DNA of 64,000 nt from Cryptomeria japonica (Eukaryota > Streptophyta > Pinopsida > Cupressales > Cupressaceae), in NCBI RefSeq assembly GCF_030272615.1, contig NC_081410.1, positions 143,191,349 to 143,255,348 of the forward strand. Direction: 5' to 3'. A program made the position numbers and the translations under genes. Shown one piece after another: positions 23,810-34,858 of this stretch. The number at the start of each line of letters is the position of its first letter. Position 1 is the stretch's first letter. The notes beneath the pieces were generated by a model, which was given only the letters and a program-made list of their open reading frames with translations, had not been told where the DNA came from and made no database searches.

Positions 23810-25521
23810 TTTAATTTAGGAAAAGGATAATTTAAATAAATAAATGTATTTATTTAAATGAGAAATAAGGCTAGAAGAGGATAAATGAATTAATTAAATA
23901 AATAATGTTTTATTTAATTAATAGAAGAATTAGGCTAAAGATAATTAAATAAATAAAATATTTATTTAATTAGACATGACAATTTTAGGTGTCTACAATG
24001 GTATTTACAAAAGTTTAAACATACAGTTTACTCATTTGTCTGAAATCCAACAAAGGGAGATTGAAGATGGAATCATCTTCAGTATGAATAAGTTTAGTAA
24101 AGCACTCATTGAATTACAAGGGCAAATTCTAGATTCTTTATATAATTTGATTGAAGCAAGGTGGCAAGCAAAAATTAGTCTTGATAAAGAATTTATTGAT
24201 TATACACTTAAACACTTGCTTCCGGAAGCAACCATAGAGGAAATTGAACAGATAAAGGCTAATACAAAAGTAATTTTCAGATCAAAGAAAAGATTCACAA
24301 GAATGCTTATTGGAGAGACTAAATCAGTTCAGAAGGAGACTGAGATTTTGTTGAAAAAGGATTTAGGCCTCATCCTTGATGAAGAAGAGGAGAAAGATGA
24401 AGAAATTCAAGATGATAATCATGTTAAGCTAAAGGGAGAAGAATTTTATGAAGGTGTTAAGGCTATAGACTTTGAACCGGACAACAAGTATCTACAAGAT
24501 GATCCTATTGATACTGAACCGATAGATATACTAGTTGATGATATCGGTGATGCTGATAATGTTGGCAATATAGAAGTTTTTGACGTTGATGTAAAAATGT
24601 TTGAACCTCAGCAAGAACAGGTTGAGAACAAAGGAGAAGAGAAAGAAGAAGACAAAAGCTCAACTGAGCAACCGATAACTGCACAGCCAACATAAACCTA
24701 GACTACACCGGTCAATGTAAGTGTAAATACAAATTTAAATATTGCTACTGAGGATAATCAGAAGGATAAGGGAGAACTGGTAAAAGAACAAACTGTTGAA
24801 AATACACCACCAGTCAAGGACATCACTAATGAAGAGAAGACAAAAAAAGACAAGGAGAGGAAATAAGATGAAGATGAAAAGAAGGAAGAGAAGAAAACAG
24901 AGGAAGAAAAGACATAGAAAGAGAAGAAAATAGAGAAAGTAGAAGAGGAAAAGAAAACATTAGAGAAGAAGAAGAAATCAATAGTTGAGGATGATGATGA
25001 TGACTCAATTAGCATAAAAGGTCCAATAGACATGGATAATTTGAGTTCCTCACAACTTATAGAAATTGTATAGGCTATGCAATCAAGAGCACAAAAGAAA
25101 AGGTTAAAGGAACAACAAAAGGAAAAAAAAGACCTTGAAGTCTGCTATTTCAAACTTGGGACAATGATCTTAAACAGTTGAAGTTTCATTATAGTGATGT
25201 TTTCTTAAGAATTGCATTGTAAAGACTTTACATTTTTTTATCTCTATATATACATGTAGTTTTGATGATAAATTTTGATGTAATGTATGCATTTTACTTC
25301 TTTATTTGGCATTGTTGTCAAAGGGGGAGTAGAATTAGTTCTAGTTAAAGAGTCAAAATTTTGTATGTACTGTTAAGGGAGAGTAATGATTTCATTTTTG
25401 TAAATAGAAGTAACTGCTAAGGGGGAGTATGAGTCGGTATGAGTCTATGTATTCTATAAGTCATCATTTTTTATTTTGCACACTCAGTTGACAAAATTTT
25501 GCCTGTGTTTCCATCAATGCC

Positions 25522-25533
25522 AAAGGTGGAGAA
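25522..25533 (+). promoter_or_regulatory. Polypurine tract of element A
   Basis: AAAGGTGGAGAA lies directly before the 3' LTR start TGTTGGC at 25534. Element B has the cleaner version AAAGGGGGAGAT (27549-27560, reverse strand). It primes plus-strand synthesis in LTR elements. Confidence 0.75.
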
Positions 25534-26281
25534 TGTTGGCATTTGATCATTCAATCAATTGGTAATAATTGTTTTCTTGTTGCAACCGGTACATGTGTGA
25601 AGTTAGAATGTTGCATGATGACTATTTTGTATGTTGTCATTGATGGAAACTATGTGTCTTAAGTCATTTAAGTCCTACAGTGCAACCAATAAGACTTAAA
25701 TGGTAAATCAAAGACAATTTCATCAAAATCGGTAATTAGGATTTCAATCGGTAAATGACAGACAAAGTTACAATCCGACAACTGGTACATGAAATTCATG
25801 AAGGATGAAGTGATTCGGTTTCACAGAAGCATTGAAGACTATCAAATGAGGATATGTTCATGACACCACAAGAAAATTTGATCCTGGGTGAAATAATTTT
25901 GATTGGTAGAACATAGGAGTTGATAGAAACTTAACTAGTAGTGATGATAACCACTCAGATCGGTTAATCGACACATAATTTGATGTGTTAAGTCGGTGCA
26001 AGACTTATGTAAGGAGTGTATTGCAAGTTTGTCTAGATTCATTGAACCTAGAGATTTTTTTGTAGGTTCTAGCCGACTTAATGATGTTTTCAAGATGTTT
26101 GATGAGGTATAAAGAATATAGAGTATGAGCTTGAATCCATAAGATATCATTAGTGATTGTTGTATCTCTGATAGTGCGGTGATCAAAGAAGTTTTGAGAT
26201 GATGTGTATGTGATGTTGTAATGTTTTGAAGTTGATCTTATCAGACACGAAAGGTGTTATAAGAGGATGTTATCACTGTTG
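25534..26281 (+). repeat. 3' LTR of element A, first part
   Basis: It begins TGTTGGCATTTGATC and follows the 5' LTR at 15862 until TATCACTGTTG, where element B is inserted. The rest of this LTR is at 34334-34821. The 5 bp TGTTG are duplicated at the junctions (26277-26281 and 34334-34338). Confidence 0.88.
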
Positions 26282-27548
26282 TGATGAACTTATAAGGCAC
26301 TAAGAGGGGGGGTGAATCAGTGCAAGTAAAAACAATGCAAATATGATAATCAACTTTACTAACTTAAAACTCAATAGGCATAAAAGAAATAATACCAAGT
26401 ATGCAATCACAACATAAAACATAAACCACATGACACAAAATCATATATGTGGAAAACCCAAATGGGAAAAACCACTGTGGGAGTTAGTACCCACAAGATC
26501 CACTATCTGCAGTATAGAGATCTGACCGGTTAAGGTCTTACAACGCCCGGTTAGGGGCACACCCTGTTAAAAGTGTCTAAGCCTGGTTAAGAGCTATACA
26601 ATAAAGCATGTGAGGACCAGCCTTGTTAGGAGCTACCCAAGTTACTGGCATTTGCAAACACAAGTTAATGTGTTACCTGATTAGAGGATTTAATGATCAG
26701 AACTGTTAGGATCTAACTGCACCCTATTAGGAGTGACCTTGTAAGAGGATTTTCTTGCTGCAACTGTTAGGGAGACAACAAGTACAAAATGATCTCAATA
26801 TAACACCTTCTATGTCTGATAAGATCCACTTCATAACATTACAATATCACAAAGATTTCATCTCTCAACTCCTCCGATCTTCACACTATCAAAAAATACA
26901 AGATTCACTAACTTTCTTCACACATTCATTCATTCAAATTCATTCTTCATTCTATATCCTCCATACTTCATCACACATTTTAAAGTATCATTAGGTCGGC
27001 TAGAACCTTGTTACAATTCCCTAGGTTCAATGTATTTAGAAAATATTGCAATGAACACATTAACAGGTTGGCCACCGACATAACTAATCTGAATCTATGT
27101 CATTTTATCAATTTCAGTGACTTACATCACTACCAGTTAGGTTTCTGCCATCACAATTGATCGGTCAAACAAAATTTGCACACCTAATCAAATCTGCTTG
27201 TACGGTCTTGAATACAACTTCATCTAGTAGTCTTTGATGTTCTTGCAAAACTGTATCCCATCATCCTTCATGGATTTCTTGTACCGGTTGTTGGTTTGAG
27301 ACTATGTCTATCAATTTACCGGTTGATAACCTTCTTACCGGTTCTGATGAATTTGACTCTGTTTATCGGTTAACTCTTACCGGTTGCATTGTATAATATG
27401 GATGACAAGAAAAATATAGTTGCCATCAATGACAACATGTAGAATAGTCATCACACATAAGTCTAGCCTCTTTTCATCTACAGACAACTACCGATTGCAC
27501 CAAGCATCACATTGCATTATCGGTTGACCAGATGATCAAATGCCAACA
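26282..27548 (-). repeat. 3' LTR of element B
   Basis: This is the reverse complement of the A-family LTR. Read on the minus strand it starts TGTTGGCATTTGATC at 27548 and ends at TTCATCA. The reverse of the polypurine tract (ATCTCCCCCTTT, 27549-27560) is adjacent. Confidence 0.88.
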
Positions 27549-27885
27549 ATCTCCCCCTTTGGCATTGATGACAACAATAAGGAAAAAAATTTGACAATTA
27601 AGTGTGCCACACAAAAAGTGACATATATAGATTACATGGACTCATATCAACACATACCCCTCCTTAGTAATTGCTGGTAACAAATTGAATCCCCTGAAAC
27701 AAAATTTTAACCCTTAAACTAATTCTACTCCCCCTTTGACAACAAAGCCAAATAAAATACATTACATCAAAATTGTCATAAAAAATGCATATATATAGAT
27801 AGATATGAGAGTTTTGAAGTCTTTACAATGCAATTCTCAAGAAAATATCACTAAAATGAAACTTTAACTACTCAAGGTCATTTTC

Positions 27886-30800
27886 CTATGTTTCTAATAG
27901 TGTCTCAGTTATTTCAAAAAGTGTCAAGATTTGTGCAGCAAACTCTTCCATAACATCAACAATGCTCATCTTCGGTGTAGCCAAAATTGCTTCAGACTCC
28001 TTATATGCTCTCTGGAGAAGTTCAACTTTGGGAATTAACAGAGTCTGCAACTCCTTCAAAGATCTGATCTGCTTCACCTGCTCAAAATTATATACATCTA
28101 ATATGTGTTGTAAATCATCAACTGATTTACCAAAAGCTAAAGCGGAGTCCTGTACTGGTATAAATGCTTCATTTATCCTTTCTAATTACTTCTTTGTACC
28201 TTATCTCTTTTCCTTTAAGTTAAAATAGAATAATGAGACTTTGGATATAGTGGCCAAAATTTCACCTCCAGTTTCTAATCCAGTTTTCAGAAGATCTTTA
28301 TTCACTGTTAAAGAAACTTTACCTGTGCCAATTTCTGAAACCAATTGCTCTCCCCTTTTCTTCTTGTAATTTTTTTCAGCTAAAGAATCTGTTGCTTCTT
28401 CAAGTGATTTTAGTTGCTCATCGACATCAACAACTAACTGTCCAAGTTTAGTAGTTGAGGTAGTTAAATGATCTATATTAGTCTCTGGTAGGAGACTTGA
28501 CAAAATTTCAACATCAGTCCTAATAGTCTTTGCTTCTCTTTGCCATTCTTTCAACCTCTTCTTAAGTGCACAAGATTGCATAGCAGTAGCAATCTCCATT
28601 AACTCCGAGGAACTCAGATTGTCCATATCTATAGGACCTTTTATGCTCACGGATTCCCCATCATCATCAGTCACAGTTTTCTACTTCTTCTCTTCTGTTC
28701 TCTTTTCTTTTGACTTCTCTTTCTCTTTCTCTGCCTTTTCCTTCTCTAATGTTGCAGTGACCGGTGGTGGTTGACTTTCAACATGATGTTCCTTTATTGG
28801 TGGTAAATGAATTTCCACACTTTGTTCAGTAGTTAGAATGTCTTATGACTTCTTTTCCATATCCTTCTAGCTGTTATTTGTAACACCATTTACATTTGTA
28901 TCTATAATTACATTTACCAGTGGTTTTTGTGATTCTGTGGATTGAGAATTCACCAGTTGCTCTCTTCAACTCTTATCAGTTTCCTTTCCGCCTTCATTAT
29001 TTACATCTTGTTGTATCTCTTGGGAATCATCTATTTGTACATCAATATCCACTACATTTACATTATCTCTGGTATTGCCAACATTATCTATGTCATCATT
29101 AATTGCATTACCAATATCATCATCTTCTATATCTATTAGTTGAGTGTCAATAGGATCATCTTGTAGATATTTGTTGTCTAGTTCAAAATCTATAGGCTTT
29201 ACACCCTTAGGACAGTCTTCGCCCTTTAATTTAGAAAGAGTATCATCCTCATCTTCTTCATCGGGGACAAGGCCTAATGCCTTTTTCAACACAATTTTAG
29301 TCTCTTTAAAGACTGATTTTGTTTCACCAATGAGCATCCTTGTCAATCTCTTCTTTGATCTGTGCAATGCCTTTACTTCAAATTTTAACTGTTCAATTTC
29401 TTCTTCTATAGATTCTGGTTGTAAATGTTTAAATGTATAATCAATGAATTCTTTATCCTATCTAATGGTAGCTTGCCATCTTGCATCAATAAGATCATAT
29501 AAAGGATTGGGAATTAGTCCCTGTAACTCAATGAGTTCTTTTCTATACTTATTCATACTAAAGATGATTGCATCTTCAATTTCCCTTCGCTGACTTTCAG
29601 ATAAATGATCAAATAATACATTCAAACCTTTATAGATTCCATAGTCCTTTATATACAACATCATTTTCTTAAAAGAATCTTCTAAAGTTAGAAAAATTGA
29701 GATCTTTCGCTTATAGGTTTTCTTTTGCTTTTTAACACTTTCTCTTAGTGACCTTTTGTCCTCCTCGGATTCAGTGACCTCTTCATCTGCTGGTTTGAGT
29801 GTCTTTCCTCTTTTTCTCTTACTGGTTTGTTTTGGTGTGGCAAGAGTATCCACAGTCTTCCTTCTCCTTCTGAATTGCATTTTGGAGGGCTTGTCCCTCT
29901 AAGATTCAACAGGTTTAGCCTTATCTTTTGCTTTCTTCTTTTTTGCAGCTCTAGCAACTCTAGTTTTGCCGGTTGTAGGACTGGTTGGCACACTGGAAGT
30001 GCCTCCTTGTTCAGTTGTATATTTGGCCTTTGCTACTGCTAGCTTCTCCTTTGAAATACTTGCCTGCTCGACCATAACTTCTATTTTCTTCTTAACCTTC
30101 TTATCAATTACTGGCTGCTACAGTTCAGAGTGAACTTGTAGTAGTTTTTCTTTGTAAGTTCCAAATCTCTATGCAATGGCATCTACCGGTTGGCTTAACG
30201 AATGATCAGCATACGCAACGAGTAGATTCTTATCTACTTCATATCCTATGGGTATTACCCATGTGGTTTCGAGGAATTACAACTTCCATCATGCATGTAT
30301 CTGCATAAACCATGAAACAAATGGAATCTTCATACTTGTTTACTACTTCAGTTGGTATCCTCTCTCTTGCATGCATTTTATTTTGAAATTTCTTGAAGTA
30401 TCCCCATATGATATCATCAAAATTGTCCTTGATCATCCAGATATTGTTCTTTATTTACAACAGTGCAGAGGTACTAGATATCCATTGAATATCACCTATA
30501 CTGGGGAAAAAGTTCTCCAAATAAAAGAATATACCCGTGATTAGTCGACCAAATTTGAATCTAAGTTTCTTGTCTCTCCTGACAGCTTCCAAATTAGCTA
30601 TTAATTGGCTTTTCAAAGCTTCTTCCAAGTCATAGTCAACACCTTCCTTAATCATCCGGTAGGTAGTATGAATAGCTATTGTTGGTATGTTGTTCAATCT
30701 GCTAGAGTAAATTTTTTTGTATCCTATTACCATCAAACCAAATTTGACAGCAGGATCATTTATATTGTTTACATTCATAGCTCTTCCATCCCATTTTAAT

Positions 30801-31264
30801 CTTGTGAGATTTTCTACTTCATTTTTGGACACTGATCTCAATAATGGTACTTCACCAGTTGAGCATAAACTGGTTACTGCATGGATTGCCTCTTTTGTGA
30901 TTTTATGCGGTCTCTCTAACCACATGAATTGATCATGAATGCAGATCATGACAAATCTGATTATCTCATCATCAAAATCATCAATAAAGTTTATTGAATG
31001 ATGAAACCTTTTATCGATGACACTCTTAAATTGATCTTTCAAGATATCCTTCTTGTTGCACAAAGTCTTGAATTGTTTGAAAATTTCTACTACACCCAAA
31101 TCATCTAATTTGCAATGGTAGAAGGATCTTACATCCACATGCAAAACACCATTCGGTACACCAGACAATGCACCAACATAGTCCGTTTCTTTGGACTTAT
31201 ATGGATGCCTCTTAAATTTCGGTCATGCCCTCTCTGTCACATCAATAAGATGCGGAGTATCCAT
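27886..31264 (-). pseudogene. Element B ORF2, unknown protein
   Basis: It starts MDTPHLIDVTERA at 31264 and is a better-preserved homologue of A's ORF2. One continuous frame covers about 237 residues (31168-30455). It contains FHHSINFIDDFDDEIIRF, ERPHKITKEAIHAVTSLCS, AMNVNNINDPAVKFGLMVIG and KFGRLITGIFFYLENFFPS. Further open segments follow: 29993-29458 (basic, SKRKRGKTLK, then a helical DSFKKMMLYIKDYG part), 29367-28966 (acidic), 28674-28201 (SSSELMEIATAMQS, coiled-coil-like) and 28077-27886. The total is about 1,100 residues if joined, but frame breaks are present. It has no reverse transcriptase, protease or integrase motif, and I do not recognise the product. Confidence 0.72.
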
Positions 31265-31739
31265 TTCAACTAAATAAATTTATGAAAAAAGAGTAAAAAT
31301 TCTTAGATAGATACCTTTTAGCTTCAAAACTAGGTTTTCAACCGTCAAAACCTTCAACAGTCTGATCACCGAACAAAATCTTTACTCCAATTACTTTAGG
31401 TTGTAGGAAAATGCATTGAAAGCTACTAGCACACTTTTCACTACTCTAGATCACTCTCTAGGTTTTCTCAAAATTGCAAGGTGATAAGTGAAACTAAAAA
31501 GTTCTATTTATTTGCTTTCTATCATCTACAATAAATTCTCTTTACCGTCAAAACCCTAAAATATTTAAAATACTCTAAAATGCATTACCAGTTCCCAAAA
31601 CTGAAATCTATTTGCCGGTAATGATTTCAAAAACCTTATCAAAAATATCAAAATGCAAAAATCAACTTACAGTACATAATCTTGGGGTACATCTCAAGAT
31701 ATGATAATATGCTCACCCCAAGTTGTAAAAACAACTTAG

Positions 31740-33013
31740 TTTGCCGGTGAAGAATTATCCACACTTGGTGAAGAATTGGAATCTCTGATGCTTTGTCATC
31801 ACTCTTCTTCTTCCAAATCTTATCCATCTCGGCTCTGGTTTCTTCAACATCGACTATCTTCTTCCCTTTCTAATTTGCAGAGTGACTTATCGGTTGATTC
31901 TTTTACGTTCTGCAAAACTTAGCAATACGTCCTGGTTTATGACAATGATAGTAGGCCATTCCAGATGCTCTAGAAGGTCCCGCATTGCCTCTCCCTATTC
32001 TTCTTCTATAGTTTATAGCTACATGTCCATAGTTGTTGCGAATAGTACAAATCACATTGATTCTTTTCTCCATCTCATAAGGACTAAATTGGTTAGGATA
32101 GGGTTTTTGCCAATTCATGTTTCTCCGGTTATCATTATTTCTTCTCCAATCACCAACTTGTCTTGTGCTCATGTGAGGTGCTAGGATGTTTACTCCATAC
32201 CTGCATTCAACTGATCTATGTCCATACATATTGCATGTATAATAGTAACCTTCAAATCTCCTAGCCACATAACTAGTGTTATGTCTATAATTGGTGCTTT
32301 CCTCAGATCTGCTTCTACACACATTTGTAGTATGTCCTAGTTTGTGACAGTTAAAACAAACAGGTTTGTAAGATTTCTTATCGATAGGTTTCTAAACTTT
32401 AGGTGCAAATTTCCCTCAAAGGTTCACCTTTTTTAAATGTAGAGTAGCCTAGCCCAGCTGTGTCATTGTTCATCCTTTGAGATTGTATCTTCTTATTAAG
32501 AATTGAAGAACTCTTATTGAATTTATTAAGCTTCTCATTAGCCTCAACAAGTTCCTTTGCAAGATCTTCATTCTTTTGCATGAGAGTTTCTTTAAGTGAC
32601 ATAGCCATATCTAGATCTGCGTGTATGCCTTCTTTTTCTTCTTTCTCTTCATGCCAATGCTCAAATAAGGTATCATTTTCTTGTAACTTGATCTTGAAGG
32701 TTTCATGCTCTTTATCTCTGATCTGGTCTTCAACTTTCCTTCTAGTTTTAAGTTCCTCATTCATCTGAATTGTAAGTGCTTCCAACTCTCTTCTAAGATT
32801 AGCCTTCTCACTATTCATCTTGTCCACTTCTTCAACTAGTGCATCAATGTTAGCTCCATCAAAAGAACTACTCTTAGAAATATCCAACAACTGCTTAGTC
32901 AATTCCTTCCTTTTAGCTAGTGAAGCTTTGTACTTGCCTCTTAGGGTTTCAAGATCTTCCTTGGTGTCAGCAAGTTCCCTAGCCATTTCTCTATAACTCA
33001 TTTCTTCCCCCAT
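31740..33013 (-). pseudogene. Element B ORF1: coiled-coil, zinc-knuckle protein
   Basis: It starts MGEEMSYREMARELADTKED at 33013. The long charged helix continues to about 32480 (EEVDKMNSEKANLRRELEAL and the following residues). The frame is lost near 32399, shortly before the first CCHC knuckle. The second knuckle CYTCNMYGHRSVEC-like sequence appears near 32220-32245, read as YYTC in this copy, and the third reads CHKPGRIAKFC, with the His of the CCHC site replaced by Arg. It is the same protein as in element A, damaged in different places, so the family consensus could be inferred from the pair. Confidence 0.8.
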
Positions 33014-33067
33014 GTTTGCCTTAGGATAAGGAATCCCTTCCAAGCGGTTAAGCCTTGACGAAGTTAG

Positions 33068-33079
33068 GCTCTGATAACA
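33068..33079 (-). promoter_or_regulatory. Primer binding site of element B
   Basis: On the minus strand it reads TGTTATCAGAGC, one base different from the canonical TGGTATCAGAGC, two bases inside the 5' LTR end. Confidence 0.85.
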
Positions 33080-33081
33080 AT

Positions 33082-34333
33082 TGATGAACTTATAAGGAAA
33101 TGACAAGAGGAGTGAATCAGTGCAAGTTAAAACAATGCAAATCTGATAATCAACTTCACTAACTTAAAACTCAATAGGCATAAAAGAAATAATACCAAGT
33201 ATGCAATCACCACATGAAACATAAACCACATGACACAAAAGAATATGCGTAGAAAACCCAAATGGGAAAAACCATGGTGGGAGTTAGTACCCACAAGATC
33301 CACTATTTTTAGTATAGATATCTGACCAGTTAAGGTCTTACAACACCCGGTTAGGGGCACACCCTATTAAAAGTGTCTAAGCCCAGTTAAGAGCTATACA
33401 ATAATGCTTGTGAGGACCAACCCTGTTAGGAGCTACCCAAGTTACTGGGATTTGCAAACACAAGTTAATGTGTCACCTGATTAGAGGATTTAAAGATCAC
33501 AACTGTTAGGATCTGACTGCACCCTGTTAGGAGTGACCTTGTAAGAGGATTTTCTTGCTGCAACTGTTGGGGAGACAACAAGTACAAAATGATCTCAATA
33601 TAATACTATGTGTCTGATAAGATCCACTTCAGAATATTATAATATCACAAATATTTCATCTCTCAACTCCTTAGATCTTCCCACTATCAGAAAATACAAG
33701 ATTCACTAACTTTCTTCACACATTCATTCTTCATTCCGTATCCTCCATACTTCATCACACATTTTAAAGTATCATTAGGTTGGCTAGAACCTTGTTACAA
33801 TTCCCTAGGTTCAATGTATCTAGACAATCTTGCAATGAACACATTAATTAGGTAGGCCACTGACATAACTAATCTAAATCTATGTTGTTTTATTGATCTC
33901 AGTGACTTACATCACTACTGGTTAGGTTTCTATCATCACAATTGATCTATCAAACAAAATTTGCACACCCGATCAAATCTACTTGTGCGGTCATGAATAA
34001 ATCTTCATTTGGTAATCTTTGATGTTCTTGCAAAACCGCATCCCTTCATCCTTCATGTATTTCTTGTACCGGTTGTTGGTTTGAGACTATGTCTGTCAAT
34101 TTACCGGTTGATAACCTTCTTACCGGTTTTGATGAAGTTGACTCTGTTTACCGGTTAACTCTTACTTGTTGCGTTGTATAATATGGATGATAAGAAAAAC
34201 ATAGTTGCCATCAATGAAAACATGCAGAATAGTCATCACACATAAGTCTAACCTCTTTTCATCTACAAACAAGTACCAATTACACCAAGCATCACATTGC
34301 ATTACCAGTTGACCAAATGATCAAATGCCAATG
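33082..34333 (-). repeat. 5' LTR of element B
   Basis: It pairs with 26282-27548 and shares long identical runs, for example around CACCCGGTTAGGGG and GGATTTTCTTGCTGCAACTG. Differences are scattered substitutions and short indels. Confidence 0.88.
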
Positions 34334-34821
34334 TGTTGTCATCCTAACAATTACAACAACTAAATCCCTTAACCGGGTAGGTCCTAACATGCCTTAGATC
34401 TTTAAGTCCCCTAACAGGACAACTCTCAAAAAGGGTGATATATCCTCACATGAGGTTGATCCTAATAGATCATTAGGCTCCTCACGGGGCTGATAGGTAA
34501 ATCTGCTAACCAGGTAACTCTTAACCGGGTCTGCTCCTAACAGGGCATATCATTATAAGACCTTAACTGATCAAGATTACTATTCTGTAGATAGTTATCT
34601 TGTGGGTACTAACTCCCACCGTGGTTTTTCCCATTTTGGTTTTCCACGTATAAATAACCTGTGTTATGTGGTCATTGTTCTATTGGTTGATTGCATATGT
34701 GATTGTGTTTCTCATTTTCTTATTAAGTTTCAAGTTTTTAAGGTGCTTAATCAGATTTGTGTTATTTTTACTTGCACTGATTCACCCCCCTCCCCCTTCT
34801 TAGTGCCTTATAAGTTCATTA
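34334..34821 (+). repeat. 3' LTR of element A, second part
   Basis: It continues the LTR interrupted at 26281, matching 16570-17050 (CCCTTAACCGGGTAGGTCCT and onward), and ends AGTTCATTA. It is followed by the AAACC duplication and the remainder of repeat X. Confidence 0.88.
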
Positions 34822-34858
34822 AAACCTTCATTTCCATTTAGGGAATCCTCACACGAGT

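Larger units (their letters stand above)
20388..23997. mobile_element. Solo LTR inserted in ORF2 of element A
   Basis: The insert begins TGTATATGGTGAAAATGG and ends GTGTCTACA, with a perfect 5-bp duplication ATGGT at 20383-20387 and 23998-24002. It matches the LTR at 56153-56937 of the Tat-like element at the right of the window, including the final TTAGACATGACAATTTT. It was therefore left by that family after loss of the internal region by LTR recombination. A 2.8-kb AT-rich insert lies inside it. Confidence 0.88.
18838..25135 (+). pseudogene. Element A ORF2, unknown protein, split by a solo LTR
   Basis: ORF2 begins MDTPHLVDVTERERLEF at 18838 and runs to about 20382, then resumes at about 24003 after a 3.6-kb insertion. 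The N-terminal third is globular (FHHVINFIDDFDNE, DRPHKITKEEIHVVTDLCS, KFGQLIMGLFFYFQNFFP). The middle is Lys-rich (KKAEEPKVKPAK), and the C-terminal part is acidic and Lys/Glu-rich. Stops and frameshifts are frequent. Compared with element B, part of the C-terminus after about 25135 is missing. It has no retroviral enzyme motif, and I do not recognise the family. Confidence 0.7.
26282..34333 (-). mobile_element. Element B: second pol-less LTR element, inverted, in the 3' LTR of A
   Basis: This is a complete 8.05-kb minus-strand copy of the A family. It has a 5' LTR at 33082-34333, a primer site at 33068-33079, ORF1, ORF2, a purine tract and a 3' LTR at 26282-27548. Its left edge is TGATGAACTTATAAGG, the reverse of the LTR end, and its right edge is near CAAATGCCAATG, slightly changed from the expected CCAACA. 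The flanking TGTTG duplication shows that it inserted as a unit into element A. As in A, no pol domain is present. Confidence 0.88.
15862..34821 (+). mobile_element. Element A: pol-less LTR retroelement containing nested insertions
   Basis: The outer limits are a TGTTGGCATTTG start at 15862 and an AGTTCATTA end at 34821, flanked by the 5-bp duplication AAACC (15857-15861 and 34822-34826). The order is 5' LTR, primer site, ORF1, ORF2, purine tract and 3' LTR. No reverse transcriptase, RNase H, integrase or protease is visible, so the element must depend on another for copying. Two insertions enlarge it: a solo LTR at 20388-23997 and element B at 26282-34333. Without them A would be about 7.3 kb. 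Confidence 0.85.

Noticed and set aside
24758-25033. Minus-strand Ser/Phe-rich frame opposite ORF2 of element A
   Set aside because: It is the shadow of the Lys/Glu-rich C-terminal part of ORF2.
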